From assembly GCF_035762905.1 (NCBI RefSeq), contig NZ_DASUCC010000046.1, positions 1 to 64,000 of the forward strand: a stretch of 64,000 bases of DNA. Direction: 5' to 3'. The translations under genes and the position numbers were made by a program. Source of the DNA: DASYTH01 sp035762905 (GTDB lineage Bacteria; Actinomycetota; Actinomycetes; Mycobacteriales; Pseudonocardiaceae). Shown piece after piece: positions 49,810 through 58,606 of the stretch; the stretch's first letter is position 1, and every line of letters starts with the position of its first letter. The notes below the pieces were generated by a model, which was given only the letters and a program-made list of their open reading frames with translations, did not search any database and was not told the origin of the DNA.

Positions 49810-51967
49810 CGAGAAACCTGCCGAGCAACCGAAACCCGCCGACGAAACCCCGCCGGACAAACCGCGGGCCGCCGAAGAATCGCCGGCGGACGCGGGGGAT
49901 GCCAAGCCGCCCTCCCGGGACGAGGCGCTGCACCGGCTGCGCGGAGACGGGGCGGAGCTCGACAACCTCCGGTTCAACAAGATCATCGCGGAAGGGCTCG
50001 GCCATGTCGAAGATGTGGCCAACATCAACATCTTCCAGGGTGCGTTCACCGTGGAGGGTGACTTCACCGCGGGTGGCACGCACAGCCGGCCAGCCAGAAG
50101 GCTGGCCGCCAAGACCAGGCTCGAGCCCAAGCAGCTCGAGGAACGCCTCGCCTACTACGTGCCTCCGGTCGGCTTCAAGACCGGTGTGGACATTCTTTAC
50201 GAGGGCAACCTCGCCATCTTCTCCGGCCCGGCGAGGACCGGCCGGGAGAGCCGCGCGCTGGCGACGGTGGTGGAGGCGCTGCGGCGCTGCGGGCTGACCG
50301 GCGACGTTCTTCGGCTGGACGGCAACGTGCTGGGCAACATGTCCTGGCGGGTGCCCCAACGACACTGCGGGCTGATCGTGCTCGACCGCCCGCACGGGCA
50401 GGGCCGGTTCGCGGCGGAGTCCATCGACGACGACTGGTTGTCCCGGGCCGGTGACCAGTTACGGGAACACGGCAGCTTTCTGGTCGTGATCACCGGACCG
50501 GTCGGCGGATCGCTGGCCACCGCGGCGCTGCGGACCGAGTTCGTCCTCGAGGACATGGAACTTCCGCCGCCAATGGAGATCGTGCGCGCCAGGGTGGCGG
50601 GCGAGCTGCCGCTGCTGGCCGAGGACGAGGTCGAACGGCAGCTCAGCGAGACGCAACTCGGCGCGATTTTCGAGGAGCGCGACGATCCCGCCTTCGCCAC
50701 CCGCGCCGCGATGGTGACGGTGGAGGCCCTGCGCACCGGGGCCGATCTGGATGCGGCCATCGTCCGGCTACGCGATCCCGAAGACCAGGTCCGCGAGTGG
50801 CTCGGCGCGGATCCGGATGCGGCCGAGGTCGCCTGGGTGCTGGCCACCGCGGCGCTGGAGGGGTCCAGCTATCTCAACGTCGCTGACGCCGCCGTCGGTC
50901 TGTGCCGCGAACTCGGCGCCGGACCGGCCGGTATGGGCCTGCGTTACTTCCGCCGGCTGCTGGCCGAACGGAGCTGGATCGAGCATGCCGCCCAGCCGGA
51001 CGGTTCGGCAGCCGTCCGGTTTCGGCACGACAAGCTCCGGCATGTTGTTCTGGCGCTGTCCTGGTTCGAGCTCGACGGCGCCCGCTCCAAGATTCTCCAG
51101 TGGTTGACCGGGCTGGCCGATCACCCCGATGTCGAGGTGCGGGCCCGGGCGGCCGGAGCGGCGGGAATCCTGGCCATGAGGGACTTCGAGCACAGCCTGC
51201 ATCGCTATCTGGTGCCGTGGGGGAGCTCTCGCTCAGTGCAGCTGCGGCAGAGCGCGGCACAGGGCATGAACGTGGTGGGCAGCGTCGAAGCGAACGCGGA
51301 TACCGTGTGGGAACAGTTGGAACAGTGGGCCGAGATGGTCCGCTTCGACATCAGGGAGCGCAACCTTCCGGCCACCGCGGGACTGGCCGCGGGCGGTCCC
51401 CTTGGCGTGGCCGATCCGCGGCGCGCCTTGCGCGTGCTCCGCACGCTGGTGTGCGACGGGGACTGGGGACTGTTGGAGCCGGCCGCGTTCAGCACCCATC
51501 TGCTGCTCGAGGCCGGATGCGTGCACCAGGTGCTGGACGCGTTGATGGAGTGGACCGAGGCCGCGGTGACCGAGGAGCCCGTGGTGAAGGCCCTCACCAT
51601 GTTCGCCTTCGCCGCGCGCGAACCGGGTTCGGCGGAAACGGCCGCGTCCGACCGGCCGGTGCTGATGCTGTCGGCCTGGGAGCATCGTGAGCAACTGCCC
51701 GAACTGTGGGGCCGCGCCCTGTCCTGTGAACCGGTCCGCTCGCTGGCCATGGACGCGTTGCGGGCCTGGGTGCGGGTGGCCGACGCCGATCGGTCCGTGC
51801 ACGGCGTAGTCCTGGATCTGCTCGCCGGCATCGCTGACCGCGGGGATCAGGACTACGGGCGACTGTGCTACGCGCTGCGCGAATGGGCCGTCGATCCGGA
51901 CGAGCCGTCGGACGCGGCTGCTGCCTTCTACCGGGAAATCAGGGAAGCGGGAGAACTGACGGCATGA
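49802..51967 (+). CDS. STAND-like protein with degenerate P-loop (721 aa)
   Basis: An acidic/Pro-rich N-terminus (~1-40) precedes a motif NINIFQGAFTVEGDFTAGG (~74-92) echoing the TIR protein tail. The NTPase-like core has a Walker A position GPARTGRES (142-150), where the essential Lys is Arg, and a Walker B-like CGLIVLDRP. The remaining ~350 residues are helical, HEAT/ARM-like (DHPDVEVRARAAGAAGILAM). It probably binds or senses rather than hydrolyses nucleotide. The GTG start overlaps the TIR stop by 8 nt; its end overlaps the next gene (ATGA). Possible adaptor or sensor for the TIR effector. Confidence 0.8.
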   Translation: MSDEKPAEQPKPADETPPDKPRAAEESPADAGDAKPPSRDEALHRLRGDGAELDNLRFNKIIAEGLGHVEDVANINIFQGAFTVEGDFTAGGTHSRPARRLAAKTRLEPKQLEERLAYYVPPVGFKTGVDILYEGNLAIFSGPARTGRESRALATVVEALRRCGLTGDVLRLDGNVLGNMSWRVPQRHCGLIVLDRPHGQGRFAAESIDDDWLSRAGDQLREHGSFLVVITGPVGGSLATAALRTEFVLEDMELPPPMEIVRARVAGELPLLAEDEVERQLSETQLGAIFEERDDPAFATRAAMVTVEALRTGADLDAAIVRLRDPEDQVREWLGADPDAAEVAWVLATAALEGSSYLNVADAAVGLCRELGAGPAGMGLRYFRRLLAERSWIEHAAQPDGSAAVRFRHDKLRHVVLALSWFELDGARSKILQWLTGLADHPDVEVRARAAGAAGILAMRDFEHSLHRYLVPWGSSRSVQLRQSAAQGMNVVGSVEANADTVWEQLEQWAEMVRFDIRERNLPATAGLAAGGPLGVADPRRALRVLRTLVCDGDWGLLEPAAFSTHLLLEAGCVHQVLDALMEWTEAAVTEEPVVKALTMFAFAAREPGSAETAASDRPVLMLSAWEHREQLPELWGRALSCEPVRSLAMDALRAWVRVADADRSVHGVVLDLLAGIADRGDQDYGRLCYALREWAVDPDEPSDAAAAFYREIREAGELTA

Positions 51968-53007
51968 CACAGACGTACAACCCAATCCTGGACACGGCGG
52001 AGCTGCCCCGGGTGCGCATCGGTGCGCCGCTGCGTTCGCCGGCCATGGGCACCGCGCTGGTTCTGGAACCGGCGATCGGCGACCCGCTGGTGATCTGGTC
52101 CGGCCAACGGGTGCCGGAGGCCAGACTCGGCAACTACCGTCGAATGTCTGTTGTGGACGTCTCCAATCACGGGTTGTCCTTCGACGTGACCGCGCCCAGC
52201 GCGGACCCGGCGTTTCCGTTTACCGTCGCCGTCTCTCTCTGCTGTCAGATCGCGGATCCGGCGGCCATCGTGCGCGACGGCATTCAGGACATGACCGCCG
52301 CGTTGCGCCAGTCGCTGACCAGAATCGTGCGGGACGAGGCCGCGCGTTTCGACGTGCTCAACCCGGCCGGACCCGAGGCGGCCATCATGGCGAAGCTCAA
52401 CGATGCCTATCCGGTGTCCGCGGTGCGGCTCAGCGGGTTCGCCGTCACGGTGGAGGCGGTCGACACGGCCGAGATCATCACCGCCAAGCGGGAGCTGCGG
52501 GTCCAGGAGATGCGCCGCGACGCGATGCGTCCGGTGGCCAGCGCCGGCCGGGATGAGATGCTGGCGCATGTCATGGCGCTCACCGGAGGTGATCCGACAC
52601 CGCTGCTCGATCGGGAGCAGGAGTCCAGGGACCGCAGCACCCAGGCCAGCCTGGATGCGCTACGCGTGCTGATGGGCTCCAGCAAGGAGTTGGAGGAGTT
52701 CAACGCCTCCCGGGTCAGCGAGCAGGCCATGAGCGCGTTCTTCCCCGGGGGAGAGCCCCTGATCGGGTCGAGCCGGGGCGGTATCCGCGACCGGTTGGAC
52801 CGCAAGATCCGTGGCGCGATCGACAGCGGTCGAGTGGTCGAGGAGAACGTGGCCGTACAGGGTGAGGCCGGCGACCAGAACAAGCCGGGCCAGAACAAGC
52901 CCATGCGAGCGGAAGATCCCGGCAAGGCGGTCAAGGACGAGCCGGACGAGGCCAATGGCCGGCGAGTGAGCCGGGTTCGCGGCACGCGGCCCGCCGATCA
53001 ACGGTGA
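51964..53007 (+). CDS. SPFH/band 7-like protein (347 aa)
   Basis: The N-terminal ~190 residues follow the SPFH pattern: RMSVVDVSNHGLSFDVTAPS, then FTVAVSLCCQIADPAAIVRD and AALRQSLTRIVRDEAARFDV. A charged helix (TAEIITAKRELRVQEMRRDA) as in stomatin-like proteins and a disordered, charged C-terminus rich in Gln, Lys and Asp follow. There is no N-terminal membrane segment, so any membrane link would be indirect. It may form a ring scaffold for the operon's other products. ATGA overlap at its start. Confidence 0.7.
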   Translation: MTQTYNPILDTAELPRVRIGAPLRSPAMGTALVLEPAIGDPLVIWSGQRVPEARLGNYRRMSVVDVSNHGLSFDVTAPSADPAFPFTVAVSLCCQIADPAAIVRDGIQDMTAALRQSLTRIVRDEAARFDVLNPAGPEAAIMAKLNDAYPVSAVRLSGFAVTVEAVDTAEIITAKRELRVQEMRRDAMRPVASAGRDEMLAHVMALTGGDPTPLLDREQESRDRSTQASLDALRVLMGSSKELEEFNASRVSEQAMSAFFPGGEPLIGSSRGGIRDRLDRKIRGAIDSGRVVEENVAVQGEAGDQNKPGQNKPMRAEDPGKAVKDEPDEANGRRVSRVRGTRPADQR

Positions 53008-53020
53008 CGGTGGCGCGCTC

Positions 53021-54034
53021 ATGGACATTCAGCCCCGGGCCCGGGGTCGAGCCCAACTCTGGTACCACAGCGAGGAGAACTTCGGCGCCCTCGCGGTGTG
53101 GACCGAGCGGAATCCGGGCCACGGCGAGGATGCCGACCCGCTCGTCCTTTTCCGGCGGTCCTCCGGTCGCGGGCTGATCGCGGTCTTCGACGGTGTCGGC
53201 GGGGCGGGCCGGTCCGTCGCCGGGCGGACCTCCGCCGGCGTCGACCGTACGCAGGCGTGGGTCGCGTCGCGCCGGGTTCGCGCGCTGACCGAGGAGTGGT
53301 TCGTCGGCAATTCCACGGCAACCATCCTTCGCGAGCACATCGCCGGCCGGCTGGCGCACGAGGACGACGGGCGCGGCCGGGTTCGCGGGAGCATGCACCG
53401 GGAGTTCCCCACCACCCTGGCCGGGCTCGAGTTCCGGATGACCGGTGCCGAAGTCTCGTGGGACGTGCTGTGGGCGGGCGACTCGCGCTGCTACGTGGCA
53501 GAACCGGAGCTGGGACTGCAGCAGCTCAGCCGGGATGACACCCAGTCCGCCGATGCACTGGAACTGCTCGTCCAGGATCCGCCGATGACCAACATGGTGA
53601 GCGCGGATCGGAGGTTCGAGCTCAACCACTGGCGGGGCCGGGCGCCATTGCCGTGCCTGCTGATCGGCGCCACCGATGGGTTCTTCGGGTATCTCGACGC
53701 GCCGGCGCTGTTCGAGCACCTGTTGTGGAAGACCCTGCTGTCCGCACAAGACATCATGCACTGGAGCGCGTTGCTGGCGGAACGGGTGAGCGGGTACACC
53801 GGCGACGACGCCTCGCTCGCGATCGTCGCGCTGGGCTTCCCGCACTTCAACGACCTGCGCGTGCACTTTCGGGAGCGTGCCGAGCGGGTCGACGCCGAGC
53901 ACGCGGTCCCGCTCGCCCTGGTTCGGCCGGACGACCGCGCCGGACTGATCACGGCCCGGGAGCACTCCTGGCGTCGCTACCGCGGGGACTACGAGCGCCG
54001 GCTGCGTGGCTGCGCCGAGGGAGCGCCGGTGTGA
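53021..54034 (+). CDS. PP2C-family Ser/Thr phosphatase (337 aa)
   Basis: The Mn/Mg-binding Asp motifs of PPM phosphatases are all present: HGEDADP, AVFDGVGGAG (D57), WDVLWAGDSRCYVAE, LIGATDGFFGYLD and GYTGDDASLAIVAL. It probably reverses phosphorylation by the kinase encoded next. The last ~60 residues are an Arg-rich extension. ATG 53021 comes 13 nt after the SPFH-like stop; its stop overlaps the kinase start (GTGA). PP2C, kinase and VWA in a row form the TerY-P type triad. Confidence 0.9.
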   Translation: MDIQPRARGRAQLWYHSEENFGALAVWTERNPGHGEDADPLVLFRRSSGRGLIAVFDGVGGAGRSVAGRTSAGVDRTQAWVASRRVRALTEEWFVGNSTATILREHIAGRLAHEDDGRGRVRGSMHREFPTTLAGLEFRMTGAEVSWDVLWAGDSRCYVAEPELGLQQLSRDDTQSADALELLVQDPPMTNMVSADRRFELNHWRGRAPLPCLLIGATDGFFGYLDAPALFEHLLWKTLLSAQDIMHWSALLAERVSGYTGDDASLAIVALGFPHFNDLRVHFRERAERVDAEHAVPLALVRPDDRAGLITAREHSWRRYRGDYERRLRGCAEGAPV

Positions 54035-55065
54035 GGAAGGGTGAGACCGTAAACGGGTACCTCATCGTCAGCAAGCCCACCAATGCCAACGCCGGCAAGT
54101 GTGTCTGGGCGTTCGCCGAGAAGGACGGCCAGGAGTACTTCGTCAAGGAGTTCCTTGATCCCAAGCTGCCCAGGTCGGGTTCGATGGGTTCGGACGAGGA
54201 CAAACGGCGCCGACAGGAAGAGTGCGACCAGTTCGAGCAGCGACACCGAAAAGTCCTGCAGTTGCTGCGCCCGGACGACCTGCACGCCGGAAACCTGGTG
54301 TTGACCCTGGACTTCTTCGCGCACGGTACCCGGTTCTACAAGGTGACCAGGCGGATCGATGCGGAGCATGTTGCGCCGCACCGGCTGCCGGCGCAGCAGC
54401 AGGTCGTGTTGCTGCGCACCCTCGTCGACAGCCTGCGGTTGCTGCACGAGCAGGACATCGTGCACGGCGATCTCAAGCCAGACAACGTGTTGTTGCGACG
54501 TCCGAAGGGTAGCGACCTGTACTCGGCGAAGCTGATCGATTTCGACGATGCCTATCCGGCGAAACAGCCACCGCCGCGCGACATCATCGGCGGCGACCCG
54601 CTTTACGGTGCGCCCGAGTGGCTACGTTACCTGCGCGGCGAGACGGCGGTGTCGGCCGCGGACCTGACCCAGGCCGTGGACATGTTCGCATTCGGACTGT
54701 TGGTGCACACCTACCTGTTCGGCGCGCCGCCCGCCCACGCTCCGTACGACTGCCCGGCCGCTGCGGTCATCGACGGAGTTCCGTTGGTCTGGGACCGACG
54801 GCTCGGCGGCCCCCTGCGCGAGCTGCTGGGCTCCCTCACCCGGCCGGAGCCGGGCGCTCGGCCCGACGTCACCAGGACAGCCGAGATTCTCGACGGCGAA
54901 GACGTCATCAGCAGTGTGATGGCCAAGCGCGACCCGAAACCGGGGGCGAAGACCAGCCGGGTGCGGGTGAACGTAGATCGAGCCGGCAAGCCGGCGCCGA
55001 TCGTGAAATCACAGAGCCGCTTGCGTATCAACGTGAACGGCCGCCGATTCCCGACCACCGGATGA
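54031..55065 (+). CDS. Ser/Thr protein kinase (344 aa)
   Basis: Kinase fold: nucleotide Lys K39 in YFVKEFLDP, catalytic loop IVHGDLKPDNVLL (D148) and a metal-binding loop reading LIDFDDAY, DFD instead of DFG. GDPLYGAPEWLRYL is the activation/APE region, and VDMFAFGLLVHTYLFG follows. The Gly-rich loop is unusual (KPTNANAGKCVWA), as in TerY-P-associated kinases. The C-terminal ~70 residues are basic (RVRVNVDRAGKPAP, SRLRINVNGRRFP) with two similar RxRxNVxR stretches. No membrane segment. GTG start overlaps the phosphatase stop. Confidence 0.9.
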   Translation: MRKGETVNGYLIVSKPTNANAGKCVWAFAEKDGQEYFVKEFLDPKLPRSGSMGSDEDKRRRQEECDQFEQRHRKVLQLLRPDDLHAGNLVLTLDFFAHGTRFYKVTRRIDAEHVAPHRLPAQQQVVLLRTLVDSLRLLHEQDIVHGDLKPDNVLLRRPKGSDLYSAKLIDFDDAYPAKQPPPRDIIGGDPLYGAPEWLRYLRGETAVSAADLTQAVDMFAFGLLVHTYLFGAPPAHAPYDCPAAAVIDGVPLVWDRRLGGPLRELLGSLTRPEPGARPDVTRTAEILDGEDVISSVMAKRDPKPGAKTSRVRVNVDRAGKPAPIVKSQSRLRINVNGRRFPTTG

Positions 55066-55083
55066 GAGGACGGGCCACCCCGG

Positions 55084-55791
55084 ATGACCCAGACACAGCA
55101 CATCCGTCCGAGCCTGAGCTATGCCGTCGACATCGTCCTGTGCATCGACGCCACCGGCAGCATGGGTCCGACGCTCGCCAACGTGAAGCACAGCGCGCTG
55201 TCCTTCCCGAACCACCTCGCCCAGGAGATGTCGCGCAAGGGTCGCGGAATCAGCCGGCTGCGGTTGAAGGTGATCGCCTTCCGGGACTTCGGCCACCGCG
55301 CCGAGGACGCGCTCGTGGAGAGCGCCTTCTTCGAGATTCCGGGCGAGATCAACGATTTCGAGCGCGCTGTGCGTGCGCTCAAAGCGTCCGGAGGCGGGGA
55401 CGATGCGGAGTCCGGGCTTGAGGCGTTGGCGTTGGCCATGGCCGCCAAGTGGGAGACGGGCCTCGACCGGCGCCGGCACGTCATCGTGATCTTCACCGAT
55501 GCGCCGGCGCACCCGCTCGGGGATCCGAACCAGACGAAGGCGACGACCTATCCGCGGTCCATTCCGTCCTCCATCGAGGGCTTGTTCGAACAGTGGGGAC
55601 ACGGCCAGAGCCGCGACGCGCTGATGGACAACTCGGCCAAGCGGCTGCTCCTCTTCGCCCCCGAACTGTCGCCGTGGACCGACATCGCCGAGGACTGGAA
55701 CCACACCATCTTCTTCCCCTCTGCGGCCGGTGAAGGCCTCGAGGAATGGGAAATGGACGAGATCGTGGCGACCATCGCCAACAGCATGTGA
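55084..55791 (+). CDS. VWA-domain protein, TerY-like (235 aa)
   Basis: A von Willebrand factor A domain covers the whole protein. MIDAS motif DATGSMG (D22-S26) in VDIVLCIDATGSMGPTLANV; further metal-site parts lie in FRDFG and IFTDAPAH. In TerY-P systems the VWA protein is thought to be a substrate or scaffold controlled by the kinase/phosphatase pair. It comes 18 nt after the kinase gene, with GAGAGGACGG upstream. Confidence 0.9.
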   Translation: MTQTQHIRPSLSYAVDIVLCIDATGSMGPTLANVKHSALSFPNHLAQEMSRKGRGISRLRLKVIAFRDFGHRAEDALVESAFFEIPGEINDFERAVRALKASGGGDDAESGLEALALAMAAKWETGLDRRRHVIVIFTDAPAHPLGDPNQTKATTYPRSIPSSIEGLFEQWGHGQSRDALMDNSAKRLLLFAPELSPWTDIAEDWNHTIFFPSAAGEGLEEWEMDEIVATIANSM

Positions 55792-55803
55792 ACGGTGTGA
55801 CTC

Positions 55804-56409
55804 ATGAAAATGGGTAGTTGGTGGGGAACGGACTGGCGACCCGAACCCGGTCCTCAGTTCGAGATGCGTCAGTATCGACGCGGCCGCCCGACCGGCGTGG
55901 TGGCGATGGTGGCCTGGGACTCCCGGTTCGGCACGTCGCCGCGTCCCGTGGCACACGGGCCGGACGTGTGGATGGTCCTCGAGCCGAGGCAGCTCACCAT
56001 CGCCGAGCGAACCGACCAGGGTCACGGGCAGGCGCGGCTGTACATACCGCTGCGGTCCTGTTCGGACGTCGCGCTGCTTGACGAGCCCGGACTACATGGG
56101 TCTTCGCTCGTACGGTTGACCTTGACCGTCCGGATCGGGCAGGGGCCGAGCTTCACCCTGCCCCTGTGGTTTCCCACCGACGCCCGTCCGGTCCTCGAGG
56201 ACCTGGCCCGCCGCGTGCGAACCCAGGCCCCGCCGTCGTCCGAGGAACCAACCCGGCCGAGCCCGAAGCGGACCTGGACGCGCACGGGCAGAACGGTGCC
56301 GCTGCTGGAGGTAGAAGCGGCGCCGGACGACGCGGACTGGGTGGTCTTCCGCCCGTCGGTCAGCAGCGCCGAGGTGCTGATCCCGCGATCGGAGGTGCGT
56401 CCGGGATGA
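55804..56409 (+). CDS. Hypothetical protein of the TIR/VWA operon (201 aa)
   Basis: Not recognised. It starts MGSWWGTDWRPEPGPQFEMR, then beta-rich (VVAMVAWDSRFG, DVWMVLEPRQLTIAERTDQG, VRLTLTVRIGQGPSFTLPLW), and ends with an acidic/aromatic tail. No membrane segment. It lies 12 nt after the VWA gene and overlaps the next gene (ATGA), so it is an integral operon member and a good marker for finding related systems. Confidence 0.75.
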   Translation: MKMGSWWGTDWRPEPGPQFEMRQYRRGRPTGVVAMVAWDSRFGTSPRPVAHGPDVWMVLEPRQLTIAERTDQGHGQARLYIPLRSCSDVALLDEPGLHGSSLVRLTLTVRIGQGPSFTLPLWFPTDARPVLEDLARRVRTQAPPSSEEPTRPSPKRTWTRTGRTVPLLEVEAAPDDADWVVFRPSVSSAEVLIPRSEVRPG

Positions 56410-57170
56410 CCACCGCGGCCTGGACCTGTGACTCCTGCGACAGCAACAACATGGCCGGGGCTGCGGTCTGCCGGCTGTGCAAGCGCGCGCCGGGCAGCAC
56501 GGCCGGCAGCGCTCAGCCGCAGAACCATCGGATCAGCGCCGAGTTCGGCCCGCCTACCGAGCGGATGCCGCGGGTTCCGGCTGCACCGCCCGAACGAGTC
56601 GACATCACCCTGACTCCGACGGCGACCGGATCCGGACCGGCGCCGGCGCGTCGCTCGGGATCCGGCAGATGGGCGCTCCGCATCCTTCTGTTGTTGGCCC
56701 TCGGGGTGCTCATGATTGCCCTCACCGGCAACTGCCAAGAACTGAGCAGCCTGCTGTCCGACGGCCAGCGCTCGGACGTCCCGGACCCAGCGGCGACGGT
56801 GAGCGAGACGCCGACGGAAACTGAGGCCCCGAGGGCGCCGGGGGCGTCGTCCGCACCCGCCTGCCCGGAGGACGTTGCCACCTGGCTCCCTGGTAGCGGG
56901 CAGTCCGCGGCACTCGTCGCCGCATACACCACAGACCGGTTCACGATCACGCTGTGCCGCGACGAATTCGGGCAGCTGTACTACGACGGCCAGATCACCG
57001 GGGAGGAGGTCAGCTCCGACACGCACATCTCGATTCCCGCGGACGAGACGGCGGACGGCTTCATCGCCCGCAACGGTTCGTACGTCTACGAGATCTCCGG
57101 CCTGGAGATCCTGATCACTCGCGCCGGCGAGGAGATCGCCCGCTGGGAGCTGACCCCAAACCAGCCGTAG
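56406..57170 (+). CDS. Zinc-ribbon membrane protein (254 aa)
   Basis: A RanBP2-type zinc finger at residues 6-25 (C8, C11, C22, C25 in WTCDSCDSNNMAGAAVCRLC), a Pro-rich linker, one membrane segment (~89-107, ALRILLLLALGVLMIALTG) and an extracellular domain (~150-254) with FTITLCRDEFGQLYYDGQIT. It may link cytosolic signalling to the envelope or sense an external signal. Last gene of the operon; a strong hairpin terminator follows. Confidence 0.8.
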   Translation: MTTAAWTCDSCDSNNMAGAAVCRLCKRAPGSTAGSAQPQNHRISAEFGPPTERMPRVPAAPPERVDITLTPTATGSGPAPARRSGSGRWALRILLLLALGVLMIALTGNCQELSSLLSDGQRSDVPDPAATVSETPTETEAPRAPGASSAPACPEDVATWLPGSGQSAALVAAYTTDRFTITLCRDEFGQLYYDGQITGEEVSSDTHISIPADETADGFIARNGSYVYEISGLEILITRAGEEIARWELTPNQP

Positions 57171-57174
57171 GGTT

Positions 57175-57207
57175 CGCCCGGGTGGGTTTGTCTGGTCCAC
57201 CCGGGCG
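57175..57207. terminator. Bidirectional terminator after the TIR/VWA operon
   Basis: A perfect 11-bp stem CGCCCGGGTGG / CCACCCGGGCG with an 11-nt loop, followed by TTTGTGG. It lies between the convergent operon and the SCO5389-family gene. Confidence 0.85.
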
Positions 57208-57221
57208 TTTGTGGATGGGGG

Positions 57222-57617
57222 TCAGCAGTTGCGCAGTTCGGGGCTCTGGTTGAGGAGTTGCGATCGGGGGGAGGTGAATTCCTGGTAGGCGGGGCTGTCG
57301 GTGGCGCCGGGGTGGAAGGCGGCGACGCGGTGGCAGTTCTGGAAGGCCAGTGTGACGGCGAAGTGGCGTTCGAGGGCGCCGCGGATGGCGTCGGAGGCCA
57401 GGGCGCGCAGGAGTTGGCCGCGGTCGGTCTCCGTGGGCGGCGGGGTGGTGTTGTCGGCGAACGGGATGCCCGGGGTGTTGTGCAGGGTGGTGGCCACCGA
57501 CTCGATCACCGCCCAGGCGTAGGGCAGCGAGTCGCGGACGCAGGCGACGAAGGGCTCGTCGGGGACCTGGCCCGACGAGGCTCGGTCCAGGAGGGCCGTG
57601 GAAACGTTGAGGGACAT
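57222..57617 (-). CDS. SCO5389-family protein (131 aa)
   Basis: A conserved actinobacterial protein of unknown function. Family features: MSLNVSTALLDRASSGQVPD, DSLPYAWAVIESVA, GQLLRALASDAIRGALERHF and the C-terminal SQLLNQSPELRNC. No membrane or metal motif is clear. It is located beside a methyltransferase gene but transcribed separately. Confidence 0.85.
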   Translation of the reverse strand: MSLNVSTALLDRASSGQVPDEPFVACVRDSLPYAWAVIESVATTLHNTPGIPFADNTTPPPTETDRGQLLRALASDAIRGALERHFAVTLAFQNCHRVAAFHPGATDSPAYQEFTSPRSQLLNQSPELRNC

Positions 57618-57715
57618 GGGTTACCTCCGGTTGTTGGGAAGTGGGCGACAAGGTTATTGATACTGGTTGTCGTTAGCGTTAGGCAACCGGAGGCGGGCAG
57701 AGTCACTGAGAAGGG

Positions 57716-58477
57716 TTACGGGGTGCGGCGGGCGCGGTGCAGGGTGGCGGCGAACTCGAGGGTGATGCCGCCGGTGACGCGCATGGTTTCGGCATGGCCG
57801 AGGAAGCGGGTGCGGAACTCGGTGGCGCGGTCGGGGGTGAGCCGGGCGACCGAGTCGGCGAGGCCGCGGTCGGCCAGCCAGTCCCAGAGGGCGGGGCCGT
57901 CGGGGAGGGTGCGGGGCATCTCGACCGAAATGCGTTCCACGGCGGTGAAGCCGGCTTCGGCGAGCAGACCGTCGAGTTGGGCGTGGGTCATCGGGCCGGG
58001 CCCGGCGGGCGCGTCGGGGACGGCGAAGAACTCGGCGTTGAGGTCGTGCAGCCAACCCAGCCGGCCGACGGTCTGGGTCTCCAGCGACAGCGCGACCATG
58101 CCGGACGGGCTGAGCAGGCGGCGGACGTCGGCGAGGATGGCGCCGGGGTCGTCCAGCACCTGGACCACGAATCCGGCGGTGACCAGATCGAACGACCCGT
58201 CCGGGAAGTCGAGTGCGGCCGCGTCCATCCGGTGGACGGTCAGGTCCGGGTAGTCGGCGGCCAGATGGGCGACCATTCCGGCCGAGGCGTCCACGGCGGT
58301 CACCAGGCAGCCCCGGGCCAGGGCGGCGCGGGCCACGGCACCGCGACCGGCACCGATGTCGAGCACCCGGGCGCCGGGCGGCGGGTCGGCGAAGTCGATC
58401 AGCTGCCGGCCGAGATCGGCCACATAGAAGAAGATCTCCTCGTACCGCTCGGCGAGAGCGTCGTATTTCGCGGTCAC
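57716..58477 (-). CDS. Class I SAM-dependent methyltransferase (253 aa)
   Basis: SAM-binding motif I VLDIGAGRGAVARAALARG, then VTAVDASAGMVAHL and the post-motif LDFPDGSFDLVTAGFVVQVL. It resembles the Methyltransf_11/25 group; the substrate is unknown. GTG 58477 is preferred: TACCCT about 8 nt upstream fits a -10 of a leaderless transcript. An ATG at 58531 would add 18 residues of low-complexity sequence. Confidence 0.87.
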   Translation of the reverse strand: MTAKYDALAERYEEIFFYVADLGRQLIDFADPPPGARVLDIGAGRGAVARAALARGCLVTAVDASAGMVAHLAADYPDLTVHRMDAAALDFPDGSFDLVTAGFVVQVLDDPGAILADVRRLLSPSGMVALSLETQTVGRLGWLHDLNAEFFAVPDAPAGPGPMTHAQLDGLLAEAGFTAVERISVEMPRTLPDGPALWDWLADRGLADSVARLTPDRATEFRTRFLGHAETMRVTGGITLEFAATLHRARRTP

Positions 58478-58606
58478 CGGCAGAAGGGTAGGCAGCGGAC
58501 CGCCCACCGGCGTACCGCCGTTCGCGGCCATTCCCCAGGTTCGGTTCGCACAACCGCGAGCTTGATCAACCTTGTACAGTTGCTGCCGCCGCGAGGGAGG
58601 TATGGG

